DNA from: Pseudoalteromonas phenolica
GTDB lineage: Bacteria; Pseudomonadota; Gammaproteobacteria; Enterobacterales; Alteromonadaceae
Length of the DNA: 64,000 nt
Assembly: GCF_005886345.1 (NCBI RefSeq)
Contig: NZ_PNEC01000021.1
Location: 301,909 to 365,908 of the forward strand
Reading direction: 5' to 3'
Shown one piece after another: positions 53,642-61,947 of the stretch. Made by a program: the position numbers and the translations under genes. The notes under the pieces were generated by a model, which worked only from the letters and a program-made list of their open reading frames with translations, made no database searches and had not been told where the DNA came from. Numbering within the stretch: the first letter of the stretch is position 1; each line of letters starts with the position of its first letter.

Positions 53642-55606
53642 ATGACAATGCGTAAAGAAAAATATAAAAAGTTTTTAGAACCACATCGTACAATTTTGTT
53701 AGGCGTGCTGCTTTCTATTGTTACTGTCACTAGCTATTTTCAGTTTTTTAGTTATTTTGATGCTGTTACCTATTTCCAGCTTTCGAAACACTCGAGTCAG
53801 CCTGTCCCGAAAAGAATTGACGAAATTGTTTTAATTCAGAGTAACGCTTTGTACCGTGAACACGAGAAAATCGCATCAACTTTAGTTTCATATAATGTTA
53901 AGTACGTCATTTTTCTTTATGATGCTGAGCTTCCCCGCTCCCAAAATATTTCTCATATCTACTACCCAAATCAGTCAGAGACTCACTGTTTAATGCCTCC
54001 GAGCAGTTGGCACGGTTACCTTGTACGCTATGAACCCAATAAGGCAGATTGTGACTCGCTTTGGAAGATACTGTACCCTGATCACCAGAGTAGTAATAAA
54101 TTAGTCAACTATCGGCATTTAGAAGGCGCCTTTCCTCAGTATAATGCTGAACAACTTTTAGCCCGTGATTTATATTTAACACAGCTTGAACATAAAATAG
54201 TCGTTGTTGCCCAACGCCCTAATATGATCAACACTGAGTACACTGTACCTAGCACCCAACCCACCCTCGATCCAGCCAAGTTGTATCTTTACTTGGCATT
54301 TAACTTCGAGAACAATATCTTTGACCAACAAATTAGCCTAGTCGCTTATATTATTTCTACGGCTACGATTGTTATTCTATTAGTTATATTTTATCAAAGA
54401 GCTAGTATTCTTAAGGGATTTTTCATAGCTGTTTCAGCCACTTTATTAAGTACTTTAATTGTATGGCTAGCATTGACCCAATTGCATTTCTGGCTGCCAC
54501 TGGGTAACTGGATATTTTTTATTTGGTTGAGTTATTTATTTTTCTACACAACCGAGAGTATTAGAGATAAATCTCAATTATTAGAAACGATACAGGTGAT
54601 CCGTGAACGTATGATGGGTCACTTTCTCCTAAAGTCCTTCACTCAGGAAGACAATCCTTGGGACTCGATTTTAACCCTTGTTCAACAACAACTTGACCTT
54701 AAAAGAAGTATCTTTCTAGATCGAGTCGAGAATGCATCTAAGGTCAAAGAGATAAGAGCTTTGGGATGCTCTTTAGAGGATATTGTCGAGCTTAGACGCA
54801 ATTACGAACGAGAACCCTATGCCTGTGCAATTAAAGCATTAGGTACGGTCGCATTCGACAGCCCTTTCTTTAAATCATTGGCTAAAAAAGAAAAACAATA
54901 TCTTGTACCACTCATCTACGCCGGAGATGTTCGGGGTTTTTGGGCTATGACACTAGAATCAGATGACAATTTTGATGAAACTGAATTCATCAAAAATGTA
55001 AATGCTTTTGCTGCTCAAATTGGAGAACTATTATTTCATCATCATGTTTTTAGGCTGCAACAAGAGTTAAAACAAAATGTCTTGATACGCACATTTCAAC
55101 TGCGTTTTGGAAGCACTTTAGGTACTGATGCCAAGTTTGCCTTCAACGAGGTAGAGCAAAAGCTAAGCTTACTGGAACATGCTTTTAGTCATTTAATGAA
55201 TGCCACAGTGATATTCAATTTATTTGGGCAAGTTGTACAGACTAATCAGGCAATGGAAAAATTAGCTCAACGCTTTGATTTAATGTTATTTGACATAAGC
55301 GCACTAGATTTACTCAGCCATTTTGTACCTTTTGAAAGCGATAAGTTAAAAAGTAACTTGAGATTTATTACCTTATTCAAAGATGTCCAGTTTTATCCAG
55401 TGCAAAGGAATGAATTTACTTTTATATTAAAAGTCAGTGCCCTAGAAGCCACTTCCACATCATCATCAGGTACACCTATCGAGAATGCAGGGATTATTTT
55501 TGAGTTTTTCGATCTGACAGAAATATTCTTGAAACTTGACAATTCCGATAAGTTACTAGCACTACTCATTGAATACTTAAAAACACAAAACCCAGCAGAT
55601 GTTTAA
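53642..55606 (+). CDS. CHASE2-domain sensory protein without a kinase or cyclase domain
   Basis: The 654-residue protein starts with a helix (about 17-33), then a periplasmic domain (34-230) with the CHASE2 layout, and three further helices (232-251, 258-279 and 285-302). The cytoplasmic half has a GAF-like region (about 310-475, ILTLVQQQLDLKRSIFLDRVENASKVKEIRA) and a PAS-like region (about 510-630, MNATVIFNLFGQVVQTNQAMEKLA). CHASE2 proteins are usually fused to histidine kinases, adenylate cyclases or GGDEF domains. No such output domain is visible here, and the neighbours are not signalling genes. It may bind a partner protein through the PAS region. Confidence 0.75.
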   Translation: MTMRKEKYKKFLEPHRTILLGVLLSIVTVTSYFQFFSYFDAVTYFQLSKHSSQPVPKRIDEIVLIQSNALYREHEKIASTLVSYNVKYVIFLYDAELPRSQNISHIYYPNQSETHCLMPPSSWHGYLVRYEPNKADCDSLWKILYPDHQSSNKLVNYRHLEGAFPQYNAEQLLARDLYLTQLEHKIVVVAQRPNMINTEYTVPSTQPTLDPAKLYLYLAFNFENNIFDQQISLVAYIISTATIVILLVIFYQRASILKGFFIAVSATLLSTLIVWLALTQLHFWLPLGNWIFFIWLSYLFFYTTESIRDKSQLLETIQVIRERMMGHFLLKSFTQEDNPWDSILTLVQQQLDLKRSIFLDRVENASKVKEIRALGCSLEDIVELRRNYEREPYACAIKALGTVAFDSPFFKSLAKKEKQYLVPLIYAGDVRGFWAMTLESDDNFDETEFIKNVNAFAAQIGELLFHHHVFRLQQELKQNVLIRTFQLRFGSTLGTDAKFAFNEVEQKLSLLEHAFSHLMNATVIFNLFGQVVQTNQAMEKLAQRFDLMLFDISALDLLSHFVPFESDKLKSNLRFITLFKDVQFYPVQRNEFTFILKVSALEATSTSSSGTPIENAGIIFEFFDLTEIFLKLDNSDKLLALLIEYLKTQNPADV

Positions 55607-55762
55607 ACATTAGACTGCCCTCAATCCACTTTTTCAACGTAAACATGGATTGGGGGGCTCATTCCATTTATTAGGAGAAATTTCATTTGTTGCAGTAGTG
55701 TATTCAAATGCCATCTTTATCAGCCCAGCTCTATAATTTAATGATATGCCTTTATCATGGAG

Positions 55763-55908
55763 CAAAAGGTAAGCACATGACAACGCATATAAAATCAAAT
55801 AAATAACCTATAAGAACAGTGCTTTTACTTGTTACTATGAGCTTTCAAAACAGCGCAGATATTATTTTGCTCGCATTTAAATAGCAATATGATGACCTTG
55901 CTAGCAAA
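55763..55908 (+). pseudogene. Decayed copy of the alpha-amylase 5' end
   Basis: From ATG 55777 the DNA parallels the first 48 codons of the intact amylase at 58815, including the upstream AAAAGGT ribosome-binding region. The translation reads MTTHIKSNK, stop, then LLLVTMSFQNSADIILLAFK, stop, and QYDDLASK, against MTTYMKSNK, LLLGAVSFQSSADVILHAFN and RYDDVASK. Two sense codons (CAA, TGG) have become stops. Similarity ends just before the acuI stop codon at 55925. It is a remnant of a tandem duplication. Confidence 0.85.
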
Positions 55909-55924
55909 TAAAAATCTAAAGACT

Positions 55925-56902
55925 CTATAGCGTCACCACGACACGCCCTCTCACTTTGCCTTCTAATAGTTTCGAAGCGGTTTCAACGACTTCGTTTAAA
56001 CCAATATCAGTCGAGACAGCATCAAACATGTCTGGTTCAATGGTATCGCCTAAACGTGACCAAGCTTCAATTCTGTCTTCAAGTGAGCGCATAACACTGT
56101 CGATACCTGCAAGCGTCACACCCCTTAAAATGAAAGGCGCCACAGTTGCAGGAAATTCCATGCTTTGCGCCAAACCACATGCAGCCACAACGCCACCATA
56201 TTTAATACCTGCACATACATTGGCTAAAGTATGACCTCCCACAGAGTCAATTGCCGCAGCCCATCGCTCTTTACCAAGTGGCCTACCCGGCTCAGATAAC
56301 GTATTGCGATCAATCACGTCACTTGCGCCTAATTTGGTCAAGTAATCAGACTCTTCCAAGCGACCTGTTGAAGCAATTACTCTGTAGCCCAACTTAGCCA
56401 ATATGGCGATAGCAAAACTGCCAACACCACCATTTGCTCCTGTAACAAGAATATCGCCTTTTTCAGGCGTAATGCCCTGCTTTTCAAGTGCCAAAACACA
56501 TAACATAGCAGTGTAACCCGCTGTGCCAATTGCCATAGCTTGTTTCGCAGATAAAGATTCAGGCAAAGGGATCAACCACTCACTTTTTAGTCTAGCTTTT
56601 TCAGCTAACCCACCGCAGTGTGCTTCACCAACACCAAAGCCATTTAATAATACTTTGTCACCGATTTTGAATTTATCAGAATCAGATTGCTCAACCTCGC
56701 CAACTAAATCGATACCAGGGATCATCGGAAAAGTACGAACGACGCGCGCTTTACCTGTGATTGCCAATGCATCTTTGTAGTTCAACGTACTGTGAGACAC
56801 GCTTACAGTGACATCTCCTTCAGGTAAAACCTTGTCATCAATATCAGTAACTGACGCCTGATAACCGTGTTCATCTTTATTGATCAAGATACCTTTAAAC
56901 AT
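55925..56902 (-). CDS. acuI: Acryloyl-CoA reductase / YhdH-type quinone-oxidoreductase-like MDR
   Basis: The 325-residue medium-chain dehydrogenase/reductase matches the AcuI/YhdH group: FKGILINKDEHGYQASVTDID, the segment STLNYKDALAITGKARVVRTFPMIPGIDLVGEV, and the NADPH-binding ILVTGANGGVGSFAIAILAKLGYRVIASTGR. The C-terminal GKVRGRVVVTL is typical. AcuI reduces the toxic acryloyl-CoA made from DMSP to propionyl-CoA. The start ATG has GGAGCG upstream. A palindromic operator (56918-56932) lies directly in front, and a TetR gene is next upstream on the same strand, so it is probably induced by its substrate. Confidence 0.92.
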   Translation of the reverse strand: MFKGILINKDEHGYQASVTDIDDKVLPEGDVTVSVSHSTLNYKDALAITGKARVVRTFPMIPGIDLVGEVEQSDSDKFKIGDKVLLNGFGVGEAHCGGLAEKARLKSEWLIPLPESLSAKQAMAIGTAGYTAMLCVLALEKQGITPEKGDILVTGANGGVGSFAIAILAKLGYRVIASTGRLEESDYLTKLGASDVIDRNTLSEPGRPLGKERWAAAIDSVGGHTLANVCAGIKYGGVVAACGLAQSMEFPATVAPFILRGVTLAGIDSVMRSLEDRIEAWSRLGDTIEPDMFDAVSTDIGLNEVVETASKLLEGKVRGRVVVTL

Positions 56903-56917
56903 CGTTCGCTCCTAATT

Positions 56918-56932
56918 TAGACCAGTCGTCTA
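56918..56932. promoter_or_regulatory. TetR-type operator before acuI
   Basis: TAGACCAGTCGTCTA, with palindromic arms TAGAC / GTCTA, 16 bases before the acuI start. It matches the site TAGACCGGTTGTCTA before the TetR gene in 13 of 15 bases. Confidence 0.75.
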
Positions 56933-56934
56933 TA

Positions 56935-57200
56935 AGGGCCTGTGATCCTTTTCCGTCCGAGTTTTGCTCTCTCTGAGCGAGCTTTGAACGCGACGCTCGG
57001 TTTGATGCTTAGCGAGCTAAGTACAAATCGAGCAACAATGTGCAAAGTTTGCTCAGAAGAGCCCTTTGGGCAGTGTTTGACTGGCATTTCTACTGCGTTA
57101 TCGCAAGACTCACATGGAATAACCATGCTACGCTTGCTCCGCCTTGTATAAAAACCAGTCAAACTTCTGCAAAAACGAACTTAAAAGGTTAACAGGCCCT
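56935..57200. mobile_element. MITE-like element between acuI and tetR
   Basis: The 266-base stretch has imperfect terminal inverted repeats, both beginning AGGGCCTGT and continuing with CCTTTT, GT and CG at matching positions. It fills nearly all of the gap between the tetR stop and the acuI operator and encodes no credible protein. The GC content and structure differ from the flanks. No clear target-site duplication was found. Non-autonomous repeats of this kind are common in Alteromonadales; copy number could not be checked. Confidence 0.6.
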
Positions 57201-57239
57201 CAGTTAAAAAATTTTTCTTAAACTTACTTAACCTACTTA

Positions 57240-57881
57240 TTAATGAGAGGACAATAAAATCCCCATTACAAAACACTTAAAATAATTATCGAGTGGTTTA
57301 ACCGAAGCCTCTAAACGAGCACGGCTGACAGCGCCTTCCCAGCCAATCCAAAAATACTCAGCAAGCAGCGCGCAATCTGCGTTTTGTGCAATTTGACCTT
57401 GTTTTTTGGCCTCTTCTAAACATACCGCGACTTCACATTGCCAAGTTTCAAATATTGCCACCAACTCTTTTCTGAAACTGATGGGTAATAAATCTACCTC
57501 TTGCCCCAAATTACCGACCAAGCAACCGCGTTTAAAACTATGCTTTTGCATACCTGACTTGGCATCTTCGACAAAATTACTCAGTCTTGACAGAGGCGCT
57601 TCATCACTTTGCGCTAAATGCCTGTTTAGCTTTTTCAAAAAATACGCTGCATAACTTTCAAGTACGGCCAAACCAAAGGCCTCTTTGCTACTGAAATAAT
57701 GATAAAATGAGCCCTTTGGTACACCCACTCTCTTTAATATTTGTTCAATTCCTGAAGCGGCAAAGCCTGATTCTGTTAACTGCTCAAGTCCAGCTCGAAT
57801 TAGCTCGGCTCTTGTATCTTGATTTTCACGCGCCACTTTGGGTGGGCGACCTCGTCGAGGTTTTGCTGTTTTTTCGATCAT
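57240..57881 (-). CDS. TetR-family regulator (AcuR-like) of acuI
   Basis: The 213-residue protein has a Lys/Arg-rich start (KPRRGRPPKVA) and the TetR helix-turn-helix (LIRAGLEQLTESGFAASGIEQILKRVGVPKGSFYHYFSSKEAFGLAVL). The C-terminal domain (TetR_C-like, LVGNLGQEVDLLPISFRKELVAIFE) resembles the AcuR/NemR group that senses acrylate or electrophiles. A palindromic site directly before its own gene and a near-identical one before acuI suggest it represses both. The gene precedes acuI on the same strand, separated by the MITE-like element. Confidence 0.93.
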   Translation of the reverse strand: MIEKTAKPRRGRPPKVARENQDTRAELIRAGLEQLTESGFAASGIEQILKRVGVPKGSFYHYFSSKEAFGLAVLESYAAYFLKKLNRHLAQSDEAPLSRLSNFVEDAKSGMQKHSFKRGCLVGNLGQEVDLLPISFRKELVAIFETWQCEVAVCLEEAKKQGQIAQNADCALLAEYFWIGWEGAVSRARLEASVKPLDNYFKCFVMGILLSSH

Positions 57882-57889
57882 GAAACGAT

Positions 57890-57908
57890 ATTAGACCGGT
57901 TGTCTAAT
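57890..57908. promoter_or_regulatory. TetR operator at the tetR promoter
   Basis: ATTAGACCGGTTGTCTAAT, arms ATTAGAC / GTCTAAT, 9 bases before the TetR start. It is the close match of the site before acuI, so it is probably the autoregulatory operator. Confidence 0.8.
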
Positions 57909-57914
57909 AAAAGC

Positions 57915-57954
57915 AATTCTCATTTTTTAACTATCAAAACTTTAAATGAGAATT
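57915..57954. promoter_or_regulatory. Inverted repeat between tetR and the DUF1826 gene
   Basis: AATTCTCATTT and AAATGAGAATT are perfect 11-bp arms separated by 18 bases. Each arm resembles half a Fur box (TGAGAATTATT). It lies between the divergent tetR and DUF1826 genes. Confidence 0.45.
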
Positions 57955-57968
57955 ATTTAATGTTAGTT

Positions 57969-57985
57969 TTGTTATATTGTATCAA
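57969..57985. promoter_or_regulatory. Possible Zur box before the DUF1826 gene
   Basis: TTGTTATATTGTATCAA matches the core of the gammaproteobacterial Zur consensus (GTTATANTATAAC) in 10 of 12 fixed bases. It lies 15 bases before the DUF1826 start. Confidence 0.5.
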
Positions 57986-58000
57986 TCAAATAAAATTAAC

Positions 58001-58669
58001 ATGAGTCATAACACTGCGGCCCCACTTGAATACTCTGAACTAAACCAAACAGCTAGTTGCCAAATAAGCGCCTCTGCGGATGTTTTAAGCAATATTTACA
58101 ATAAGGAAGTCACACTGACTTGCTTCTCAAAGAAATCTAGTTGGGCTATATCACATGCAGCACAGTTATTTGCCAAGCAAAACCTAGGTACTGTGATCCA
58201 ATATCAGGGTGAGATAAATAAAGACTTATTTGAAGAGATTCTATTTAAGCTTGAGGGCAGTACGCATTCATCGTTATTAGCACAACATATTGAACTCATG
58301 CTAGAAATGTTTGAAGTGTTGTTTGAGCCTAAAGAAATCGGGTTAAGACTGATTGCTTGTGATACCTCTTTAAGCCCTCATTTCCATCAACCGCAAAACC
58401 TTGTAAGAATGGCTTCTACATTAGGTGGCCTTGGTGAGAGGTGGATTGCTCCCGATGAAGTGAAGTTTTTGCCATTAGCGCCAAACCAATTAAAGCCCGA
58501 AATTAAAGCGCCTTTACCTCATCATATTTCTCAATTACAAGATGGTGACATTGCTCTTATGAAAGGCGCTCAATGGGTTGATCATGAAAAAAGTGCAATT
58601 ACTTGTGCCTCCCCAACATTTAGTAAAAACGAGTCAAAACTTTGTATATACATTGATTTTATTGAATAA
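58001..58669 (+). CDS. DUF1826 protein, possibly zinc-regulated
   Basis: Started at the ATG at 58001, eight codons after the first possible start, the protein has 222 residues and no signal peptide. The DUF1826 features are the central LRLIACDTSLSPHFHQPQNLVRMASTLGGLGERWIAPDEV and the C-terminal GDIALMKGAQWVDHEKSAITCASPTF. In other bacteria DUF1826 genes often lie in Zur-controlled zinc-starvation clusters next to COG0523 GTPases. A Zur-like box directly precedes this gene, but no COG0523 gene is close. Here it seems to stand alone, between a TetR gene and alpha-amylase. Confidence 0.82.
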   Translation: MSHNTAAPLEYSELNQTASCQISASADVLSNIYNKEVTLTCFSKKSSWAISHAAQLFAKQNLGTVIQYQGEINKDLFEEILFKLEGSTHSSLLAQHIELMLEMFEVLFEPKEIGLRLIACDTSLSPHFHQPQNLVRMASTLGGLGERWIAPDEVKFLPLAPNQLKPEIKAPLPHHISQLQDGDIALMKGAQWVDHEKSAITCASPTFSKNESKLCIYIDFIE

Positions 58670-58814
58670 AATCTATTCAAACTATTTTGTAATTTTGATT
58701 ATTGAGAAAAGACTTTTAATGAATACGTATGCATAACATTTCATTAACCTAGTTTATGTGTGAGTTTTATGTTTCCTATTTCAACAGGCAAGGAATGCGA
58801 TAAAAGGTGAACAC

Positions 58815-60236
58815 ATGACAACATATATGAAATCAAATAAACAACTTAAAATTGCAGCGCTTTTACTTGGTGCTGTGAGCTTCCAAAGCAGCGCAGATGT
58901 TATTTTACATGCATTTAACTGGCGCTATGATGACGTTGCGAGCAAGGCTCAAGAAATTGCAGACCTAGGGTATAAGAAAGTTCTCGTCTCTCCTGCTTAT
59001 AAATCGACTGGAGATGCATGGTGGTCTCGTTATCAGCCACAAGATCTACGTGTCATAGATAACCCTTTGGGTGATACCAATGATTTTATAGCCATGGTGC
59101 AAGCGCTTAAAGCACAAGGTGTAGAGACTTATGCCGACATTGTTTTTAATCATATGGCAAACGAGCAATGGAAACGCGCTGATCTTAACTATCCAGGAAG
59201 CGAAGTTTTAGCCGATTACGCTGCTGATATAAACTATTACAACGACATTACGTTATTTGGTGATGTTAAAGATGGCTTATTCGGCGCGGGTGATTTTCAC
59301 GGTACATACGACCAAGGTGGTCCAAAATGTATCAGTAATTACAATGACGTTGGCGATGTACAATACAACCGACTGTGTGGTGCTGCCCCCGATCCCGGCC
59401 TACCCGATTTAGACCCTAACAATTGGGTTATCACTCAACAAAAAGCGTATTTAAATGCGTTAAAAAAAATTGGCGTAACGGGCTTTAGAGTTGATGCCGC
59501 AAAACACATGACCAACTACCATATTAATGCAGTGTTCGATACCGACATTAAAAAAGATACGCATGTGTTTGGTGAAATTATAACGACAGGTGGTTCAGGT
59601 AGCGGTGATTACGATAACTTTTTAGTGCCTTATTTGGCACAAACAGGCCACTCAGCTTATGACTTTCCACTGTTTGCACAGATCAGAGGCGCATTCAGCT
59701 TTGGCGGTTCGATGAGTCAGCTAGTTGACCCTGCAGCCTATGGTCAAGCATTAGCAGGTAACAAAGCTATCACTTTTAGCGTTACTCATGATATTCCTCT
59801 GAATGACGGCTTTAGATATCAAATTATGGATGCCACCGACGAAAAACTTGCGAACGCATTTGTTTTAGGCAGAGATGGTGGTGTACCACTAGTGTATTCG
59901 GATAATAACGAAAGTGGTGATAACCGTTGGAATGATCTTTACCGCCGTGAAGACGTGAAAGGTATGCTTAAATTTCACAATGCCACCCATGGCAGCAGTA
60001 TGCAGGTGCTAAACCACAATAGCTGTATTTTGTTATTCAAACGTGAGCACAAAGGCGTGGTTGGTATCAATAAGTGTGGCACTGGCCAAGATATCTGGGT
60101 AGATACGCAAGCTGATAATTTATGGTGGCACCGCAACTACCGAGATACATTAAGCAACGATGTGCAAAATGTCTCGAGTCGGTGGCACAAGTTTTACCTG
60201 CCAGCAAGAACAGCAAGAATGTGGTTGATGGAATAG
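58815..60236 (+). CDS. Secreted GH13 alpha-amylase
   Basis: The 473-residue protein has a signal peptide that ends near FQSSA (about residue 27). Alpha-amylase motifs are motif I DIVFNH (108-113), motif II GFRVDAAKH with the nucleophile D227, motif III VFGEIITTG with the acid/base E254, and motif IV FSVTHD with D326. It hydrolyses alpha-1,4 glucans such as starch and glycogen outside the cell. The short form ends after the beta-sandwich domain without a starch-binding module. The ATG at 58815 has AAGGTG 7 bases upstream. A decayed copy of its start lies 3 kb upstream. Confidence 0.94.
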   Translation: MTTYMKSNKQLKIAALLLGAVSFQSSADVILHAFNWRYDDVASKAQEIADLGYKKVLVSPAYKSTGDAWWSRYQPQDLRVIDNPLGDTNDFIAMVQALKAQGVETYADIVFNHMANEQWKRADLNYPGSEVLADYAADINYYNDITLFGDVKDGLFGAGDFHGTYDQGGPKCISNYNDVGDVQYNRLCGAAPDPGLPDLDPNNWVITQQKAYLNALKKIGVTGFRVDAAKHMTNYHINAVFDTDIKKDTHVFGEIITTGGSGSGDYDNFLVPYLAQTGHSAYDFPLFAQIRGAFSFGGSMSQLVDPAAYGQALAGNKAITFSVTHDIPLNDGFRYQIMDATDEKLANAFVLGRDGGVPLVYSDNNESGDNRWNDLYRREDVKGMLKFHNATHGSSMQVLNHNSCILLFKREHKGVVGINKCGTGQDIWVDTQADNLWWHRNYRDTLSNDVQNVSSRWHKFYLPARTARMWLME

Positions 60237-60281
60237 CCCTCAAACGAAATTGCTTTCTGATTAACTCCCTAGAAGTAACCT

Positions 60282-60308
60282 AAGGTCGCATTTATGCGGC
60301 CTTCTTTA
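60282..60308 (+). terminator. Terminator between alpha-amylase and the zinc-ribbon pseudogene
   Basis: Stem AAGGTCGCA / TGCGGCCTT with one G-T wobble and a short loop, followed by a T-rich tail. Confidence 0.65.
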
Positions 60309-60313
60309 CGCCT

Positions 60314-60689
60314 TTATTTTAAAAGATCAAACAATATATCGAGACCATTAATTCTATCTGCGGTATCTAGAACTCGAATGTCTTTCGCATCTCTGAAATT
60401 ATGTAAGAAACCTTTTAACTCACCTTGCTTAAACCAAGCACCAAAGCAGCTATGACAGTAACTAAAATGACAATTTTCGAAAAAATGACGATGCAATTGA
60501 CCACAGCCAGATGGGCAAGTTAATTCTTTCGTTTCTTTCACTTGGCTTTGAACTTGCCCGACAAATGCCATGTAATCGAACTCTTTGACGGTGCCGATTG
60601 CTTTTAGAAATTTCGCTGGTAACCAAGCTCCATGACATTCTGAGCAGCCATAACCTGTGTGAATTTACATTACATTGGTAACACTGCAT
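60314..60689 (-). pseudogene. Zinc-ribbon (TFIIB-type) protein, frameshifted
   Basis: Two frames together give one recognisable product. The first (start ATG 60689) begins MQCYQCNVNS with one CxxC pair. The second continues HTGYGCSECHGAWLPAKFLKAIGTV, then ELTCPSGCGQLHRHFFENCHFSYCHSCFGAWFKQGELKGF to the end. The CxxC/CxxCxGxW pattern repeated twice is typical of zf-TFIIB proteins. The frame changes near 60655-60665, where some residues also seem to be missing, and a TAA blocks the second frame upstream. Either a small protein from ATG 60571 survives or the gene is dead. Confidence 0.65.
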
Positions 60690-60831
60690 ACGTTACTTCC
60701 TTATAAACTTTCGGAAAACCAATCTGATAATACATAAAACCTAAAAAGGTACAAACATAAAAAATGTCATAACACTGATCTAAAATGATTTTTCATCCAT
60801 ACTGATAGTCTGACAACAAAAGGACCTCAAA

Positions 60832-61605
60832 ATGTTCAGAATTTTAAAAGCCTTAGCCCTTGCTTCATTACCCGTAATTTTTTCTTCAAATGTCTCTGCT
60901 GATGAACGAGGTGATGTACGTGCTCAGCTTGAACCAAAAGGTTACTTGTATGGCATTGGTCTTGGCTTAAGCCAAGAAATTTATAAAGGTTATGGTAATC
61001 GAGTAACACCCTTGCCTATTTTAGGCTATCGCGGTGACAAATTATCGGTATATGGCCCTTTTGTAAGTTACGAACTTTTAGAGTTAGGTGATATAGAATT
61101 CGAAGTGCAAGCTTCTCCTCGCTTTCAAGGCTTTGACGAATCAGACAGTGATGTCTTTATCGGCATGGAAGAAAGAGACTTTTCAATGGATTTAGGCGCA
61201 AATTTTAAATATGAACGAGATAACTGGAAATTAAGCATTGGCTTTTTACACGATATCTTCAATAAATCTGACGGCTATGAAGTAAAAGCCAAAATTGGAA
61301 AAGCGTATCGATTTGGTCCTGTCTTCTTTGAACCAAATTTATCAATAAACCATTTAGATAAAAATCATGTCGATTATTACTATGGTGTAAGAGACTTCGA
61401 AGTCACTCAAAACAGAGCTCTTTATAAAGGTGATAGTGCGATAAACCAATCAATCGGCCTTTCAGTGTCGACCCCAATATTCTTTGGCGGTTTCACGCAG
61501 CTAGCCATTGATTACACCATGTATGACAGTAGTATCACTGACAGCCCCTTAGTTGATCGCGATAATAATTTAAGTATGAGATTGTTATTTAGTAAGTTTT
61601 TCTAA
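60832..61605 (+). CDS. MipA/OmpV family outer-membrane protein
   Basis: The 257-residue protein has a signal peptide (LKALALASLPVIFSSNVSA) and a beta-barrel with MipA/OmpV features: GYLYGIGLGLSQEIYKGYGNRVTPLPILGYRGDKLSVYGPFVSYELL near the N-terminus, YRFGPVFFEPNLSINHLDK, and the final strand ending in Phe (NLSMRLLFSKFF). Members act in outer-membrane permeability, acid or antibiotic response, or murein scaffolding. It stands alone. The ATG at 60832 follows AAAGGA 10 bases upstream. Confidence 0.9.
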   Translation: MFRILKALALASLPVIFSSNVSADERGDVRAQLEPKGYLYGIGLGLSQEIYKGYGNRVTPLPILGYRGDKLSVYGPFVSYELLELGDIEFEVQASPRFQGFDESDSDVFIGMEERDFSMDLGANFKYERDNWKLSIGFLHDIFNKSDGYEVKAKIGKAYRFGPVFFEPNLSINHLDKNHVDYYYGVRDFEVTQNRALYKGDSAINQSIGLSVSTPIFFGGFTQLAIDYTMYDSSITDSPLVDRDNNLSMRLLFSKFF

Positions 61606-61737
61606 AATTTCCTAACTATTTTGCTGGAAGCGCACTGCAAGCTAAAACAAAGAGATAACAAAGTAAGCCATGCGTCTCAAAGGAAACGTCCTTGACGTGG
61701 AAAAAGTGAAAGAAAATGATTAATAACCAACTTAACT

Positions 61738-61947
61738 TTAAAAGTTTGTATAAGCATCTCCAACAGTAAAATGACCACTTTCCAACCGCTTTACTAATTG
61801 CTGCGCTTCAAGCTCATTAAGCACCTGGTATAAGCCATCTCCATAGGTGCTAATGCTATCGTCAGACAGCAAATCTACCGGCTCAGGAAAGTGTTGGCTA
61901 ACATCACTTAATACCATGCGTACCATTAATTTCTCTACTCTACCCAT
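61738..61947 (-). CDS. Small helical protein, possible winged-helix-like, unknown function
   Basis: Started at the ATG at 61947, with GAGG 9 bases upstream, the protein has 69 residues. The longer reading adds 25 unlikely residues. The C-terminal part (LYQVLNELEAQQLVKRLESGHFTVGD) looks like the end of a winged helix, as in PadR or MarR proteins, but the first helices are missing, so it could also be a small toxin-antitoxin-like or phage-like protein. A 19-base palindrome lies 71 bases before its start. No family is recognised. Confidence 0.5.
   Translation of the reverse strand: MGRVEKLMVRMVLSDVSQHFPEPVDLLSDDSISTYGDGLYQVLNELEAQQLVKRLESGHFTVGDAYTNF

Noticed and set aside
55617..55656. CCTCAATCCA/TGGATTGGGG repeat after the CHASE2 gene as a strong terminator
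   Set aside because: Large loop and no T run; it may be a weak hairpin only.
56917..57162. An 81-residue ORF inside the MITE-like element
   Set aside because: It overlaps the terminal repeats and the acuI operator, has no RBS and looks like a chance reading of repeat DNA.
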